A DNA stretch of 64,000 bases from Gallionella sp. (GCA_028687575.1 JAQTZW010000001.1:294098-358097); one strand, 5' to 3'; positions 1 through 8,465 are shown, counted from the first letter of the stretch. The notes: generated from the letters alone by a model not told the origin. Program-made: numbers and translations.

Positions 1-1
1 T

Positions 2-529
2 CTGGGCGTGGCAGTCTTTATCATCGGTGTGACGATGGTGAAAGGGTATGAGACCGAGCGGGACGTGCGCATGAACGTCGGCGACACGGTGATGGCTGGC
101 GGTTATGAGTTCCGTTTCGATGGTGTGACCGAGAGCGAAGGCCCGAACTATGTGGCGGGCGTAGGTCATGTGACCATCAGTCAGGACGGCAAGGTGGTCA
201 GTGAGCTGAACCCCGAAAAGCGCCAGTACAACGTGTCCGGCATGCCGTTGACTGAGGCTGCCATCCAGCCCGGACTGTTCCGCGACTTGTATGTGTCGCT
301 GGGCGAGCCTATCCCGGAATCGGAAGGTGCCTGGGCGGTGCGCGTCTACATCAAGCCTTTTGTGGACTGGATTTGGGCGGGCTGTTTGCTGATGGGACTG
401 GGCGGCATCCTCGCGATCAGCGACCGCCGTTACCGTATCCACCGCAAGGCTGCTGAGCAAAAGTCAGTTGCCGGTTCGTCGGATTCATCCTCCGTGGTCT
501 ACAACACTCCCCAGGAGCAAGCATCATGA
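2..529 (+). CDS. ccmF: CcmF C-terminal part (5' end outside window)
   Basis: Partial: the frame is open to the left edge, so only the last ~175 residues are seen. CcmF is the large membrane subunit of the haem lyase that attaches haem to apocytochrome c on the periplasmic side. The visible part holds a periplasmic segment with the family-typical run GMPLTEAAI then LFRDLYVSLGEP, followed by AVRVYIKPFVDWIW, a last membrane helix (GCLLMGLGGILAI) and a basic cytoplasmic end SDRRYR. The stop overlaps the ccmG start as ATGA, so it is the first visible gene of a tightly coupled ccm operon. The ORF track start at 8 is an internal codon, not a real start. Confidence 0.93.
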   Translation: MGVAVFIIGVTMVKGYETERDVRMNVGDTVMAGGYEFRFDGVTESEGPNYVAGVGHVTISQDGKVVSELNPEKRQYNVSGMPLTEAAIQPGLFRDLYVSLGEPIPESEGAWAVRVYIKPFVDWIWAGCLLMGLGGILAISDRRYRIHRKAAEQKSVAGSSDSSSVVYNTPQEQAS

Positions 530-1080
530 TGCGTTTCATCCTTCCATTCCTGTTGTTTGCGATTCTGGCAGGCTTTTTGTTCAAGGGGTTGTCCAACGTC
601 AACAACAATCTGGAGCAGGGTAAAGACCCGCGCGAGATCGCTTCGCCGCTGGTGGACAAGGCTGCCCCGGACTTTTCGCTGCCGTTGTTGCACACCCCGG
701 ACAAAAAGTTCGCCCCCGGCGAGCTGAAGGGCCAGGTCTGGCTGCTCAACGTCTGGGCTTCCTGGTGCGGTGCCTGCAAGGACGAGCATCCGGTGCTGAT
801 GGAGTTGTCCAAGCAGAATCTCCTGCCTATCGTCGGCGTGGACTACAAGGACAAGCGTGAAGATGGTGAAGCGGTGCTGAGCAAAGTGGGCGACCCCTAC
901 ACGCTGGTGATCGCCGATGCTGACGGCAAGGCGTTCTTCAATTATGGCGTGTATGGCGTGCCTGAGAGCTATCTGATAGACAAGCAGGGCATCATCCGTT
1001 ACAAGCTGACCGGTGCCATCAATGCGCAGAACTGGAGCGAGAAGTTATTGCCACTGATCAAGGAGTTGCAGGCTAAATGA
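526..1080 (+). CDS. ccmG: CcmG/DsbE thiol-disulfide oxidoreductase of cytochrome c maturation
   Basis: 184 residues. A membrane-anchored periplasmic thioredoxin-like protein that keeps apocytochrome CXXCH cysteines, or CcmH, reduced for haem ligation. An N-terminal anchor helix (FILPFLLFAILAGFLF) precedes a thioredoxin fold. The active site WCGAC has Cys at about 81 and 84, and VYGVPESYLID carries the cis-proline loop characteristic of CcmG. Start and stop both overlap neighbours by ATGA, implying translational coupling with ccmF and ccmH. Length is normal for the family. Confidence 0.95.
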   Translation: MMRFILPFLLFAILAGFLFKGLSNVNNNLEQGKDPREIASPLVDKAAPDFSLPLLHTPDKKFAPGELKGQVWLLNVWASWCGACKDEHPVLMELSKQNLLPIVGVDYKDKREDGEAVLSKVGDPYTLVIADADGKAFFNYGVYGVPESYLIDKQGIIRYKLTGAINAQNWSEKLLPLIKELQAK

Positions 1081-1559
1081 GATATTTCTACATCCTGTTA
1101 ATGTGTCTGTTGCCGGCATTTGCCCACGCCGGTCAGGCCAAGGACATCGCCGACGATCCGGTGCTGGAAGCACGCATGATCAAACTGGCCGAGAAGGTGC
1201 GCTGTCTGGTGTGCCAGAGTGAGCCGGTGTCCACTTCCCATTCCGACTGGTCCAACGACGTGCGTGCCATCATGCGCGACAAGATGAAGGCCGGTGCGAC
1301 CGACCAGGAGATCATGGACATGCTGGTCGAGCGTTTCGGCAAATCAGTGCTGTTCGATCCACCGGTGGACAAGGAGACTATGCCGCTGTGGGCCGCGCCG
1401 TTTGCATTGTTGCTGATAGGCGGTGCGCTGCTGGTTTACCAACTAAGGAAGCGTCGCGGTCTGGTGGCCGAGGCCGAGCTCTCCGCACAGGATGCCGCAC
1501 GTGCGGCGCTGCTGCTGGACGAATCCGCATCAAATCAAGAGAAAGATACCAACGCATGA
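1077..1559 (+). CDS. ccmH: CcmH/CycL cytochrome c biogenesis protein
   Basis: 160 residues. A small periplasmic, membrane-anchored protein that binds and reduces apocytochrome c for the CcmF haem lyase. An N-terminal signal (MRYFYILLMCLLPAFAHA) is followed by the redox motif RCLVCQ with Cys at about 43 and 46. A C-terminal membrane helix (PLWAAPFALLLIGGALLVYQL) ends in a basic flank. After the motif most homologues have NQSIADS-like residues; here it reads SEPVSTSHSDW, a mild divergence. Overlaps ccmG and ccmI by ATGA. This is the short CcmH form, with the TPR part encoded separately as ccmI. Confidence 0.94.
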   Translation: MRYFYILLMCLLPAFAHAGQAKDIADDPVLEARMIKLAEKVRCLVCQSEPVSTSHSDWSNDVRAIMRDKMKAGATDQEIMDMLVERFGKSVLFDPPVDKETMPLWAAPFALLLIGGALLVYQLRKRRGLVAEAELSAQDAARAALLLDESASNQEKDTNA

Positions 1560-2812
1560 CTTCATTCTGGATGCTGAGCGCGCTGCTGGTGCTGGCAGCG
1601 CTGCCATTCGTGGCATGGCCGCTGTTGTGCAAGACGGCTAAGAACAACGATGTGCTGCGCGATGCGGCCAACCTGGAAATCCTGCGCGACCAGGCAGCCG
1701 AACTCGATAAAGACCTGAACAACAGTTTGTTGACCCAGGATGCCTATGATCAGGGCAAGCGCGAATTGCAGGTACGTTTGCTGGACGAGGTTAAATCCAC
1801 TGATAAGCCACAGCTTGAGGCGCGCAACCCAGCCAAGGTGCTGGCAGTAGTATTGATGGCATTGATTCCGCTGGTCAGTGGGGGGCTGTATCTGAAATTG
1901 GGTAACAGCAAGGCTTTACTGCCAGTCTCACAGCAGGGCGTGTCCGCCGAGGGCTTCGGCGTGCTACGTTCGGAAGCAGCGTTGCAGGAGCTGGAAGCGA
2001 AGATGCAAAAGTTCCACGACGACCCCAACGGTTGGGCGGTGCTGGCGCGTTCCTATAGCGAGTTGCAGCGTTACGACGACGCGGTGCGTGCCTACGGCGA
2101 ATTGGTCAAGCTGGTGCCCAACGAGGCGCAGATCTGGACCAATTATGCCGACGCGATGGCGATGAAGAACGGCCAGTCGCTGCTGGGCGAGCCGACCAAG
2201 TTCCTTGCCAAGGCGCTGGAACTTGAGCCTGAGAACACCACCGCGCTGGCGCTGGCTGGTTCGGCGGGCATGGAGCGCGGCGATTATGTCGCTGCGGTTA
2301 CCTACTGGCAGAAACTGCTTACCCTGTTGCCGGCGGATTATCCTGAAATCAACATGGTGCGCGACGGCATCAAGCAGGCGCGCCAGTTCCTGGCCATGCA
2401 GCCGGGCGGCAAGGAGCAGTTGGCCAAGCTCCCTGAACTTGCAGAACCCGCGAAACCGGCTGCCGATGCGGCCAAGGCGATCACCGGCAAGGTGACGTTG
2501 AGCGCAGCGCTGAAAGCCAAGGCATCGCCCGACGATTTCGTGTTCATCCTGGCGCGCGCGGCAGAAGGTCCGAAAATGCCGCTGGCGGTGATCAGAAAAC
2601 AGGTCAAGGACTTGCCGCTGGAGTTCACGCTGGACGACAGCATGGCGATGCAGCCGCAGATGAAGCTTTCCGGTTTCGATCAGGTGGTGGTAGTCGCGCG
2701 CGTCTCCAAGACCGGTACGCCGATGTCGCAGCCGGGCGATCTGGAAGGCACGGCAGGCACGGTCAAGCCGGGCAGCAAAGGGCTGAATATCGTCATTGAT
2801 ACCGTGAAATAA
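1556..2812 (+). CDS. ccmI: CcmI/CycH TPR apocytochrome c chaperone
   Basis: 418 residues from ATG 1556. The ORF track begins too early, at 1388 inside ccmH; ATG 1556 overlaps the ccmH stop and gives the expected MTSFW membrane start. Two membrane helices (about 1-20 and 97-117) flank a cytoplasmic loop. A periplasmic TPR region (about 140-290, WAVLARSYSELQRYDDAVRAY) should hold apocytochrome C-termini. A C-terminal beta-rich domain (about 300-418, from ITGKVTLSAAL) is typical of the long CcmI form. Last gene of the ccm operon; a stem-loop terminator follows. Confidence 0.93.
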   Translation: MTSFWMLSALLVLAALPFVAWPLLCKTAKNNDVLRDAANLEILRDQAAELDKDLNNSLLTQDAYDQGKRELQVRLLDEVKSTDKPQLEARNPAKVLAVVLMALIPLVSGGLYLKLGNSKALLPVSQQGVSAEGFGVLRSEAALQELEAKMQKFHDDPNGWAVLARSYSELQRYDDAVRAYGELVKLVPNEAQIWTNYADAMAMKNGQSLLGEPTKFLAKALELEPENTTALALAGSAGMERGDYVAAVTYWQKLLTLLPADYPEINMVRDGIKQARQFLAMQPGGKEQLAKLPELAEPAKPAADAAKAITGKVTLSAALKAKASPDDFVFILARAAEGPKMPLAVIRKQVKDLPLEFTLDDSMAMQPQMKLSGFDQVVVVARVSKTGTPMSQPGDLEGTAGTVKPGSKGLNIVIDTVK

Positions 2813-2833
2813 CGCGGCAGGAAGAGTAGTGAT

Positions 2834-2860
2834 GGCATCCATGCGTGTGGATGCCGTTTT
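2834..2860 (+). terminator. Rho-independent terminator after ccmI
   Basis: GGCATCCA at 2834-2841 and TGGATGCC at 2848-2855 form a perfect 8-bp stem with a 6-nt loop, followed by GTTTT. It lies 22 bases past the ccmI stop and before the RBS of the next gene, so it should separate the ccm operon from the transporter operon. Confidence 0.75.
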
Positions 2861-2902
2861 GTATTCAGGGGCAGTTTTTCATTCGTTTTACAAGGAGGAG
2901 TT

Positions 2903-3772
2903 ATGTTGCATTTCACTCGAATCATCAAGGCCGCATTGGCCGCCATTACCGCCGCGATGTTGTTGGCACCCGCCGTTTCCAACGCAGAAGCCGTGCTGCG
3001 GGTCTCTGCCATCCCCGACGAATCGCCGACCGAGTTGCAGCGCAAGTTCAAGCCTCTGGGCGAATATCTGGAAAAGAAACTCGGTATGAAAGTCGAATTT
3101 ACGCCGGTGACAGACTATGCGGCCTCGGTCGAGGGGCTGGTCAACAACAAGCTGGACATGGTGTGGTTCGGCGGCTTCACCTTCGTGCAGGCCAAGGTGC
3201 GCAGCCACGATCAGGTGATCCCGCTGGTGCAGCGCGCGGAAGACGAAAAATTCAGGTCCGTGTTCATTACCACCAAGTCCGACATCAACTCATTGGCCGA
3301 CCTGAAGGGCAAGACCTTCAGTTTCGGTTCGGAGTCATCCACTTCCGGTCACCTGATGCCGCGTTACTACCTGTTGGGTGCAAAAATCAATCCCGATCTG
3401 GACATGAAGCGTATCTCCTTTTCCGGCGCGCATGATGCCACCATTGCAGCAGTCGCCGGCGGCAAGGTGGATGCTGGGGCGTTGAATATCTCTGTGTGGG
3501 AAAAGATGCTGGCGCAAGGCAAGGTTGATACCAAACTGGTGCGCGTGTTCTACACAACCCCCGGCTACTTCGACTACAACTGGACGGTACGTGCCGACAT
3601 GAACGCCGCGCTGCGCAAGAAGTTGGCCGATGCTTTCCTGGCGCTGGACATCAACAACCCGCAGGACAAGGAAATCCTCGACCTGCAACGTGCCAGCCGT
3701 TTCATTCCCACCAAGGCCGAGAACTATCGCAGCATCGAAGAGGCTGCACACAGCGCCGGGTTGTTGAAGTAA
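2903..3772 (+). CDS. PhnD-type periplasmic substrate-binding protein of an ABC importer
   Basis: 289 residues with a Sec signal peptide (about 1-29, ending VSNAEA). A strong Shine-Dalgarno AAGGAGGAG lies just upstream of ATG 2903. It belongs to the PhnD/phosphonate-binding superfamily: VLRVSAIPDESPTELQRKF at the mature start, VWFGGFTFVQA in the first lobe, and FSFGSESSTSGHLMPRYYL as the ligand-loop motif. First gene of a four-gene importer with an ATPase and two permeases. From memory, close relatives are often labelled putative selenate-binding proteins; phosphonate, phosphite or another oxyanion is equally possible. No C-P lyase, phosphonatase or selenium genes lie nearby, so the substrate is left open. 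Confidence 0.85.
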   Translation: MLHFTRIIKAALAAITAAMLLAPAVSNAEAVLRVSAIPDESPTELQRKFKPLGEYLEKKLGMKVEFTPVTDYAASVEGLVNNKLDMVWFGGFTFVQAKVRSHDQVIPLVQRAEDEKFRSVFITTKSDINSLADLKGKTFSFGSESSTSGHLMPRYYLLGAKINPDLDMKRISFSGAHDATIAAVAGGKVDAGALNISVWEKMLAQGKVDTKLVRVFYTTPGYFDYNWTVRADMNAALRKKLADAFLALDINNPQDKEILDLQRASRFIPTKAENYRSIEEAAHSAGLLK

Positions 3773-3774
3773 CC

Positions 3775-4587
3775 ATGACCTTCGCCTTGCGTGGAGTCGG
3801 CGTGCGGCGCGCGGGCGCAGTGCGACCCGCACTGAGCGAGGTGACGCTGGGCATCGAGGCTGGTGAACAGGTTGCATTGATCGGGCCATCCGGTGCCGGC
3901 AAGACCACTTTGCTGCATGTGCTGGCGGGCGCAATCCAGCCCTCGGACGGAGAGTTGTCTGCGTTTGGTGAGTTGCCCTGGCAGTTGCCGCATGGCGCGC
4001 GTCACGCCTTGCGCTCACGCATCTTCCTCGCGCCGCAAACCCCGCCCATGCCGCCGCGCCAACGCGTGGTGACGGCGGTGCTGGCTGGCTGCCTGCCGCG
4101 CTGGGGATTCTGGAAGTCGCTGGCTTCGCTGATCAGGCCGGCAGCACCCGATGCCGCCTTTGACGCGCTGGCGCGTTTCAACTTGCAGGACAAGCTCTAT
4201 GAGCGCGTGGACAGACTATCCGGCGGCGAGCGCCAGCGTTGCGGTATGGCACGCCTGCTGGTGTCTGACGCATCCGCACTGCTGGTTGACGAGCCGCTCT
4301 CGGCGCTTGATCCGACGCTGTCGCGGCAGACGCTGGCGGTGTTGCAGCAGGAGGCCGCTACCCGCCGGGCCGTGCTGGTGTGCAGCCTGCATCAGGTGGA
4401 ACTGGCACGTAGCCTGTTCCCGCGCATCATCGGCTTGCGCGATGGTCAGGTGGTGTTTGACGCCGCCCGCGAAGCAGTGACCGACCAGATGATAGATGCG
4501 CTCTATCATCACGCCGCCGTCACGCCTGCGCCGGAAACGGCTGCCGGCGACCTCTCCGCTCAGCCGGTACGGGGCGCCCGTTGCTGA
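3775..4587 (+). CDS. PhnC-type ABC transporter ATPase
   Basis: 270 residues. Cytoplasmic ATPase that powers the importer. Walker A GPSGAGKTT is at about 37-45, signature LSGGERQR at about 148, Walker B ALLVDEPLSALDP at about 168, and the switch histidine in CSLHQVE at about 204. Overall similarity is to PhnC (phosphonate import ATPase), though its N-terminus is short. Begins 2 bases after the binding-protein stop and overlaps the first permease gene by 7 bases. The C-terminal ~30 residues (PETAAGDLSAQP) look disordered. Confidence 0.88.
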   Translation: MTFALRGVGVRRAGAVRPALSEVTLGIEAGEQVALIGPSGAGKTTLLHVLAGAIQPSDGELSAFGELPWQLPHGARHALRSRIFLAPQTPPMPPRQRVVTAVLAGCLPRWGFWKSLASLIRPAAPDAAFDALARFNLQDKLYERVDRLSGGERQRCGMARLLVSDASALLVDEPLSALDPTLSRQTLAVLQQEAATRRAVLVCSLHQVELARSLFPRIIGLRDGQVVFDAAREAVTDQMIDALYHHAAVTPAPETAAGDLSAQPVRGARC

Positions 4588-5414
4588 GTACGGCAGTACA
4601 TCGCCATCCCGACCCGGCTTGGCGTGGACGCGTGATCGGTGCGTTGCTGCTGGCCGTGCTGTGCTGGCCGATGCTGGTCTACACCGAGTTCAACCCACTC
4701 ACCCTGCTGGAAGCGCAGAGCCTTGAGGCGACCTGGCGTTTCCTGTCAGACTTTTTTCCGCCGGCGCATTCGGCAGAATTCCTGATGATGGCGTTGCAGG
4801 CGACCTGGGAAACGGTCGCCATCGCGACCGCCGGCCTGACGTTGGCCTTGCTGGGTGCAGTGCCGCTGACCCTGATGGCGACTTCCATAGTGTCGGTTTC
4901 GCAACTGGAAAGCGGGCGGATGCGGCTGGCTGGCCGCTTGCTGCGGCAGGCGGTGCGCTGGCTGCTGGTGTTGCTGCGCAGTGTGCCGGAACTGGTGTGG
5001 GCCTTGCTGTTCGTGCGCATCGTGGGGTTGGGGCCGACCGCCGGCGTGTTGGCCATCGCGCTGACCTACTGCGGCATGCTGGGCAAAGTCTATGCCGAGA
5101 TCCTCGAATCGTCCGACGGCCACGCGACCGCGACACTGCTTGAGAATGGCGCGGGGCGACTTGCCGCGCTGTGTTACGGCGCATTGCCGGAAGCGGCAGC
5201 GGAATTGCTTTCCTACACCACCTACCGCTGGGAATGCGCGATTCGCGGCTCGGTGGTGATGGGCTTCGTGGGCGCGGGCGGACTGGGGCAGCGCATGGAC
5301 GAATCGCTGAAAATGTTGGCGGGCGGCGAAGTCGCCAGCATGTTGCTGATCTTCGTGCTGCTGGTCGCCTGTGCCGACGGCATCAGTTCGGCGCTGCGCA
5401 AAAGGCTGGGCTAA
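4581..5414 (+). CDS. PhnE-type ABC transporter permease (first)
   Basis: 277 residues from TTG 4581, which overlaps the ATPase gene; GTG 4632 is an alternative start. An integral inner-membrane permease with about six helices. The coupling-loop region TLLENGAGRLAALCYGALPEAAAELLSY contains the EAA-like sequence that docks on the ATPase, and the end motif VMGFVGAGGLGQ is characteristic of PhnE. The two permease genes here are paralogous and probably form a heterodimer. Confidence 0.87.
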   Translation: MLSTAVHRHPDPAWRGRVIGALLLAVLCWPMLVYTEFNPLTLLEAQSLEATWRFLSDFFPPAHSAEFLMMALQATWETVAIATAGLTLALLGAVPLTLMATSIVSVSQLESGRMRLAGRLLRQAVRWLLVLLRSVPELVWALLFVRIVGLGPTAGVLAIALTYCGMLGKVYAEILESSDGHATATLLENGAGRLAALCYGALPEAAAELLSYTTYRWECAIRGSVVMGFVGAGGLGQRMDESLKMLAGGEVASMLLIFVLLVACADGISSALRKRLG

Positions 5415-5417
5415 GTC

Positions 5418-6206
5418 ATGCAAAGACCGCCAGTCCCGCCACTGATGTCACGCTCCACCGCCGCCCTGTTGCTGGGGTTGCTGGCGCTGGTCGCGGCCAG
5501 TTTTCATTCGCTATCCATCAAGTGGGGCGATCTTTTCAGCGCTGATGCGCTGCGCTCCAGCGCCGAATTTGTCGCGGGCTTCGTTCCGCCCGAACTGGCC
5601 TCCGCATTCCTGTCCCGGGTCGGCGGCGCGCTGCTGGAGACGCTGTCCATGTCTGCGCTGAGCACCCTGATCGCGTTCTGCGCCGGCCTGCTGCTGGCCA
5701 TCCCCGCCAGCGGGCGGATGGGCTCGTCGCTGCGTGCCGCGACCCGCTTGCTGCTCAATGTGTTGCGCTCCATCCCGGAACTGGTATGGGCCTCCATCCT
5801 GTTGATCGCGGCCGGTCTGGGGCCGTTCGCCGGCACACTGGCGCTGGCGGCGCACACCGGCGGTGTGCTGGGCAGACTGTTCGCCGATACGCTGGAGAAT
5901 CTGCCGCGCGCCCCGGAGGAAACCTTGCGCATCAATGGCGCAAGCCCGCTGGCGGCCTTTTTGTATGCCGCCTTGCCGCTGGCCTGGCCGCAATTTGTCT
6001 CCTACGCGCTGTATCGCTGGGAAAACAACATCCGCGCGGCGGCCATCCTCGGCGTGGTCGGGGCGGGGGGGCTGGGGCAGATGCTCAAGTACCACCTGTC
6101 GCTGTTCCAGATGCAACAGGCCGCCACCGTGATTCTCGCCATGCTGGTGATGGTGGCGCTGGTGGATGCCATCAGCTTCTGGCTGCGTCATCGTTTGATG
6201 GAATGA
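5418..6206 (+). CDS. PhnE-type ABC transporter permease (second)
   Basis: 262 residues. Begins 3 bases after the first permease. Several hydrophobic helices, the EAA-like loop TLRINGASPLAAFLYAALPLAWPQFVSY, and the family end motif ILGVVGAGGLGQML. Paralogous to the preceding permease, sharing SIPELVWA and RWE.N-R, so the pair likely arose by duplication and forms the channel heterodimer. Last gene of the importer operon. Confidence 0.87.
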   Translation: MQRPPVPPLMSRSTAALLLGLLALVAASFHSLSIKWGDLFSADALRSSAEFVAGFVPPELASAFLSRVGGALLETLSMSALSTLIAFCAGLLLAIPASGRMGSSLRAATRLLLNVLRSIPELVWASILLIAAGLGPFAGTLALAAHTGGVLGRLFADTLENLPRAPEETLRINGASPLAAFLYAALPLAWPQFVSYALYRWENNIRAAAILGVVGAGGLGQMLKYHLSLFQMQQAATVILAMLVMVALVDAISFWLRHRLME

Positions 6207-6229
6207 GCCGCCAACCGCATTCCTTAAAC

Positions 6230-6312
6230 TGACAGGCTGCTGTCAACAACCTGTCTGGCGGAATATCAGAAAATCCATATATAATGTAAGCAAATCGTAA
6301 GCATTCGCTTAC
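6230..6312 (+). promoter_or_regulatory. Possible promoter/operator upstream of the YIGPG gene
   Basis: TGACAG-gctg-CTGTCA (6230-6245) is a short stem-loop after the permease gene. A TATAAT box is at 6280-6285. Just downstream are GTAAGC, GTAAGC and an inverted GCTTAC, the last two forming GTAAGC-attc-GCTTAC at 6297-6312. This looks like a transcription start region with an operator-like palindrome; no good -35 box was found. Confidence 0.35.
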
Positions 6313-6342
6313 CCGCTTGATTTCCCTGAGGTTGTTCGTGTC

Positions 6343-6573
6343 ATGAGAAACAAAACACATAATCTGTTGTTGTGCCTGTTTTCCCTGCTTTTTATGGTGT
6401 ACCCGCCCGTTGCTTCGGCTTATATCGGCCCGGGCCTAGGTGCCGGTGCTGTCACGGTGGTGCTGGGTATCGTTTCAGGCCTGTTGATGCTGGTGGTCGG
6501 TGTGGTCTGGTATCCGCTAAAAAAATTGATCCGTCGTCTCAAGGGCACAAGTGAAGACAAGCGCGAGGAATGA
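6343..6573 (+). CDS. Small YIGPG-motif membrane protein
   Basis: 76 residues. N-terminal signal or membrane helix (LLLCLFSLLFMVYPPVASA), then the striking AYIGPGLGAGAVTVVLG, a second hydrophobic helix (GIVSGLLMLVVGVVWYP) and a basic cytoplasmic tail (LKKLIRRLKGTSEDKREE). Small proteins with AYIGPG right after the signal occur in many bacteria next to surface-polymer or arylsulfotransferase-like genes, but I know no demonstrated function. The arylsulfotransferase-like gene starts 50 bases downstream in the same direction, suggesting co-expression. Confidence 0.8.
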   Translation: MRNKTHNLLLCLFSLLFMVYPPVASAYIGPGLGAGAVTVVLGIVSGLLMLVVGVVWYPLKKLIRRLKGTSEDKREE

Positions 6574-6623
6574 TGCTCTGTTCTGTGCATTTTGCTCTGT
6601 GCCATCCATCTGACTAATACCTG

Positions 6624-8036
6624 ATGGCTAGCCCTTCGCAACTCCGCGCTCATGGCATAGGATTCTGGCTCTGGCTTACCTGCGCCTCGTTGTTGCTGAT
6701 TTTCTTTTCATTTTTCCTCGGTGCATGGGCGGTTCGTCACGCAACCATTGGCGATGGAAATTCGCGTTTCAGCGAACAGCAGGTCGAGATCATCCTGTAT
6801 ATCGCCGATTTCCCTTGGTATGCCCGTAATGCCATCGAAGAACTCTGGTCCCAGCGCAAGGGTGAGGCTGCTCCCCAGTTGATGGAAAGGAAGGTCGTCG
6901 AGCGGCCCGAATGGCAGCGCCATTTTCCAGCTCCAGAAGATAGCGGCTACCTGTTGTTCTCAGGGATAGACCCGATTGCCGGAAAGACGGTCATTAAGCT
7001 GATCAGGGTTGCCGACGGGACGATTATGGGCAGATGGTTTCCGGATGCCGACCGGATCAACGACCACATCACCGGCAACAATGCTCCCAAGGTCAACTGG
7101 AGGCATCTGCGCGCCCAGCATCCGCTGCTGCTGGACGACGGCGACATCATTTACAACACCAGTTTCCTGCTGGTGCGCCAAAAACCTTGCGATACCCGAC
7201 CGGTCTGGGTGTTGGACGAGACCATGCACCACTCGAACGAGATGGATGTTTCCGGCAAGGCGTTCTGGGTGGGGGCGGTGGCCAGGGACAGTTTCCCCGA
7301 GAACTCCTGGTTGCGAGACAAGATTCGCGACGATGCACTGGCGCTGGTTTCGCTGGATGGAAAATTGCTGGAGAAGCGTTCGATACTGAAGATATTGAAG
7401 GACAACGGTCTTGAAGCTATCGCATTGGGAACCTCGGGATTGCAGACGCCCACCGACCCCATCCATGTTAATCAGATACGCGTGGCGCGCATCGATTCCC
7501 GTTACTGGAAGCGCGGCGACCTGCTAGTTTCGGCGCGCAACATCAGCACAGTGTTCCTGTATCGTCCCTCTACCAACAAGATCATCTGGTACAGGATAGG
7601 GCCGTGGCTGAACCAGCATTCAGCCAACTTTATTGATGATCACCGCATATCGGTATTCAACAACAACGTCGTTTCCGGCCCGGAAGAAGAAGGACAGAAG
7701 CTGTTCCTGAATCCACAGGAAACCAGTCAGGTGCAGGTCTACGACTTCGATACCGACAAGGTGTCGCGGCCATTCCAGAAACTGCTCGCCAGCGTCAGGC
7801 TGCGCTCGGTCACGGAAGGGCGTGCGCGGGTGCTGCCGGATGGCGGCCTGTATATCGAGGAGACCAATTACGGCAGGCATCTGCGTTTCACCAAGGATAA
7901 ATTATTGTGGTCGCGGGTCAACGACTATGACGAAGAGCATGTCGGCATGGTGTCCTGGAGCCGTTACCTGACTGCCGATGAAGCGCGCATTCCCCTGCAG
8001 GCGCTGGTGTCTTTGCAATGCAAGCCGCAACAGTGA
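6624..8036 (+). CDS. Membrane-anchored arylsulfotransferase-like (PQQ-propeller type) protein
   Basis: 470 residues. One N-terminal membrane helix (about 12-34, FWLWLTCASLLLIFFSFFLGAW), then a large extracytoplasmic domain. Motifs resemble the bacterial arylsulfotransferase family: ETMHHSNEMDVSGKAFWVG (paired His), DPIHVNQIRVARIDSRYWKRGDLLVSARNISTVFLY, and NKIIWYRIGPWLNQHSANFIDDHRISVFNNN. Each segment looks like a beta-propeller blade. The sulfotransfer reaction is inferred from the family; the catalytic histidine cannot be fixed by eye. Paired with the YIGPG gene upstream. A 5-bp GC hairpin without a T tract follows the stop. Confidence 0.68.
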   Translation: MASPSQLRAHGIGFWLWLTCASLLLIFFSFFLGAWAVRHATIGDGNSRFSEQQVEIILYIADFPWYARNAIEELWSQRKGEAAPQLMERKVVERPEWQRHFPAPEDSGYLLFSGIDPIAGKTVIKLIRVADGTIMGRWFPDADRINDHITGNNAPKVNWRHLRAQHPLLLDDGDIIYNTSFLLVRQKPCDTRPVWVLDETMHHSNEMDVSGKAFWVGAVARDSFPENSWLRDKIRDDALALVSLDGKLLEKRSILKILKDNGLEAIALGTSGLQTPTDPIHVNQIRVARIDSRYWKRGDLLVSARNISTVFLYRPSTNKIIWYRIGPWLNQHSANFIDDHRISVFNNNVVSGPEEEGQKLFLNPQETSQVQVYDFDTDKVSRPFQKLLASVRLRSVTEGRARVLPDGGLYIEETNYGRHLRFTKDKLLWSRVNDYDEEHVGMVSWSRYLTADEARIPLQALVSLQCKPQQ

Positions 8037-8166
8037 CGGGCTGCTACGCTGATAACGGGGTAGTGTTCCCCGGTGACCTGGTCGTGTTGTTCTGCCTGCG
8101 TCGTTCCTTGTACTAAGTCCATTTATTGATCCGGCCAAGTTATGTTTGAACCTGGAAGCTCAACTT

Positions 8167-8259
8167 AACCCCTCCCATGTCCCCTCGCTACGCTTTCCCC
8201 TTATCAGGCGCGGAGCGGACTTGGCTCTCCCTCTGATAAGGGGGAGTTGGAGGGGGTTG
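8167..8259. repeat. Long imperfect palindrome (C-rich/G-rich arms)
   Basis: CCCCTTATCAG at 8197-8207 is matched by CTGATAAGGGG at 8233-8243 (11-bp perfect stem). The outer arms also pair (AACCCCTCC near 8167, GGAGGGGGTT near 8250). No coding frame makes sense. It resembles dispersed intergenic palindromes often seen in beta- and gammaproteobacteria. Confidence 0.6.
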
Positions 8260-8302
8260 AGATTTTGACTTTCTGTCCCCTGCGACCCGCCGAGTAGCCT
8301 GG

Positions 8303-8465
8303 TAGGGCGCAATATCCAACGGGCATTGCGCCGGATGGTTAAAGTCAAAACCGCCGGTGGTTGACCGGCGGCAAGTTACTTCTTCTTGCGTCGCCAAGAA
8401 GAAGTAACCAAGAAGAAGGCGACCCCAGTTTACCGCCGCCTATGGCGGTTCCCTGCGTTGCTCGG
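8303..8465 (+). repeat. Structured intergenic repeat, copy 1
   Basis: Contains two back-to-back hairpins: CCGCCGGT-ggttg-ACCGGCGG (8351-8371) and the perfect 13-bp stem GTTACTTCTTCTT (8375-8387) with AAGAAGAAGTAAC (8396-8408). The same unit occurs in inverted orientation at 8781-8927. The stem sequence differs between copies but pairing is kept, which points to selection on structure rather than coding. REP/BIME-like in organisation. Confidence 0.7.

Noticed and set aside
417-812. Minus-strand ORFs under ccmG and across the ccm operon
   Set aside because: They are shadows of clearly coding plus-strand genes and contain no recognisable domain.
4496-4726. Alternative plus-frame ORF at the phnC/phnE overlap
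   Set aside because: Frame shadow; both flanking genes are complete with family motifs.
6065-6071. G7 run in the second permease gene as a phase switch
   Set aside because: Seven G in GC-rich coding DNA is within chance expectation and the gene is not a surface-variation type.
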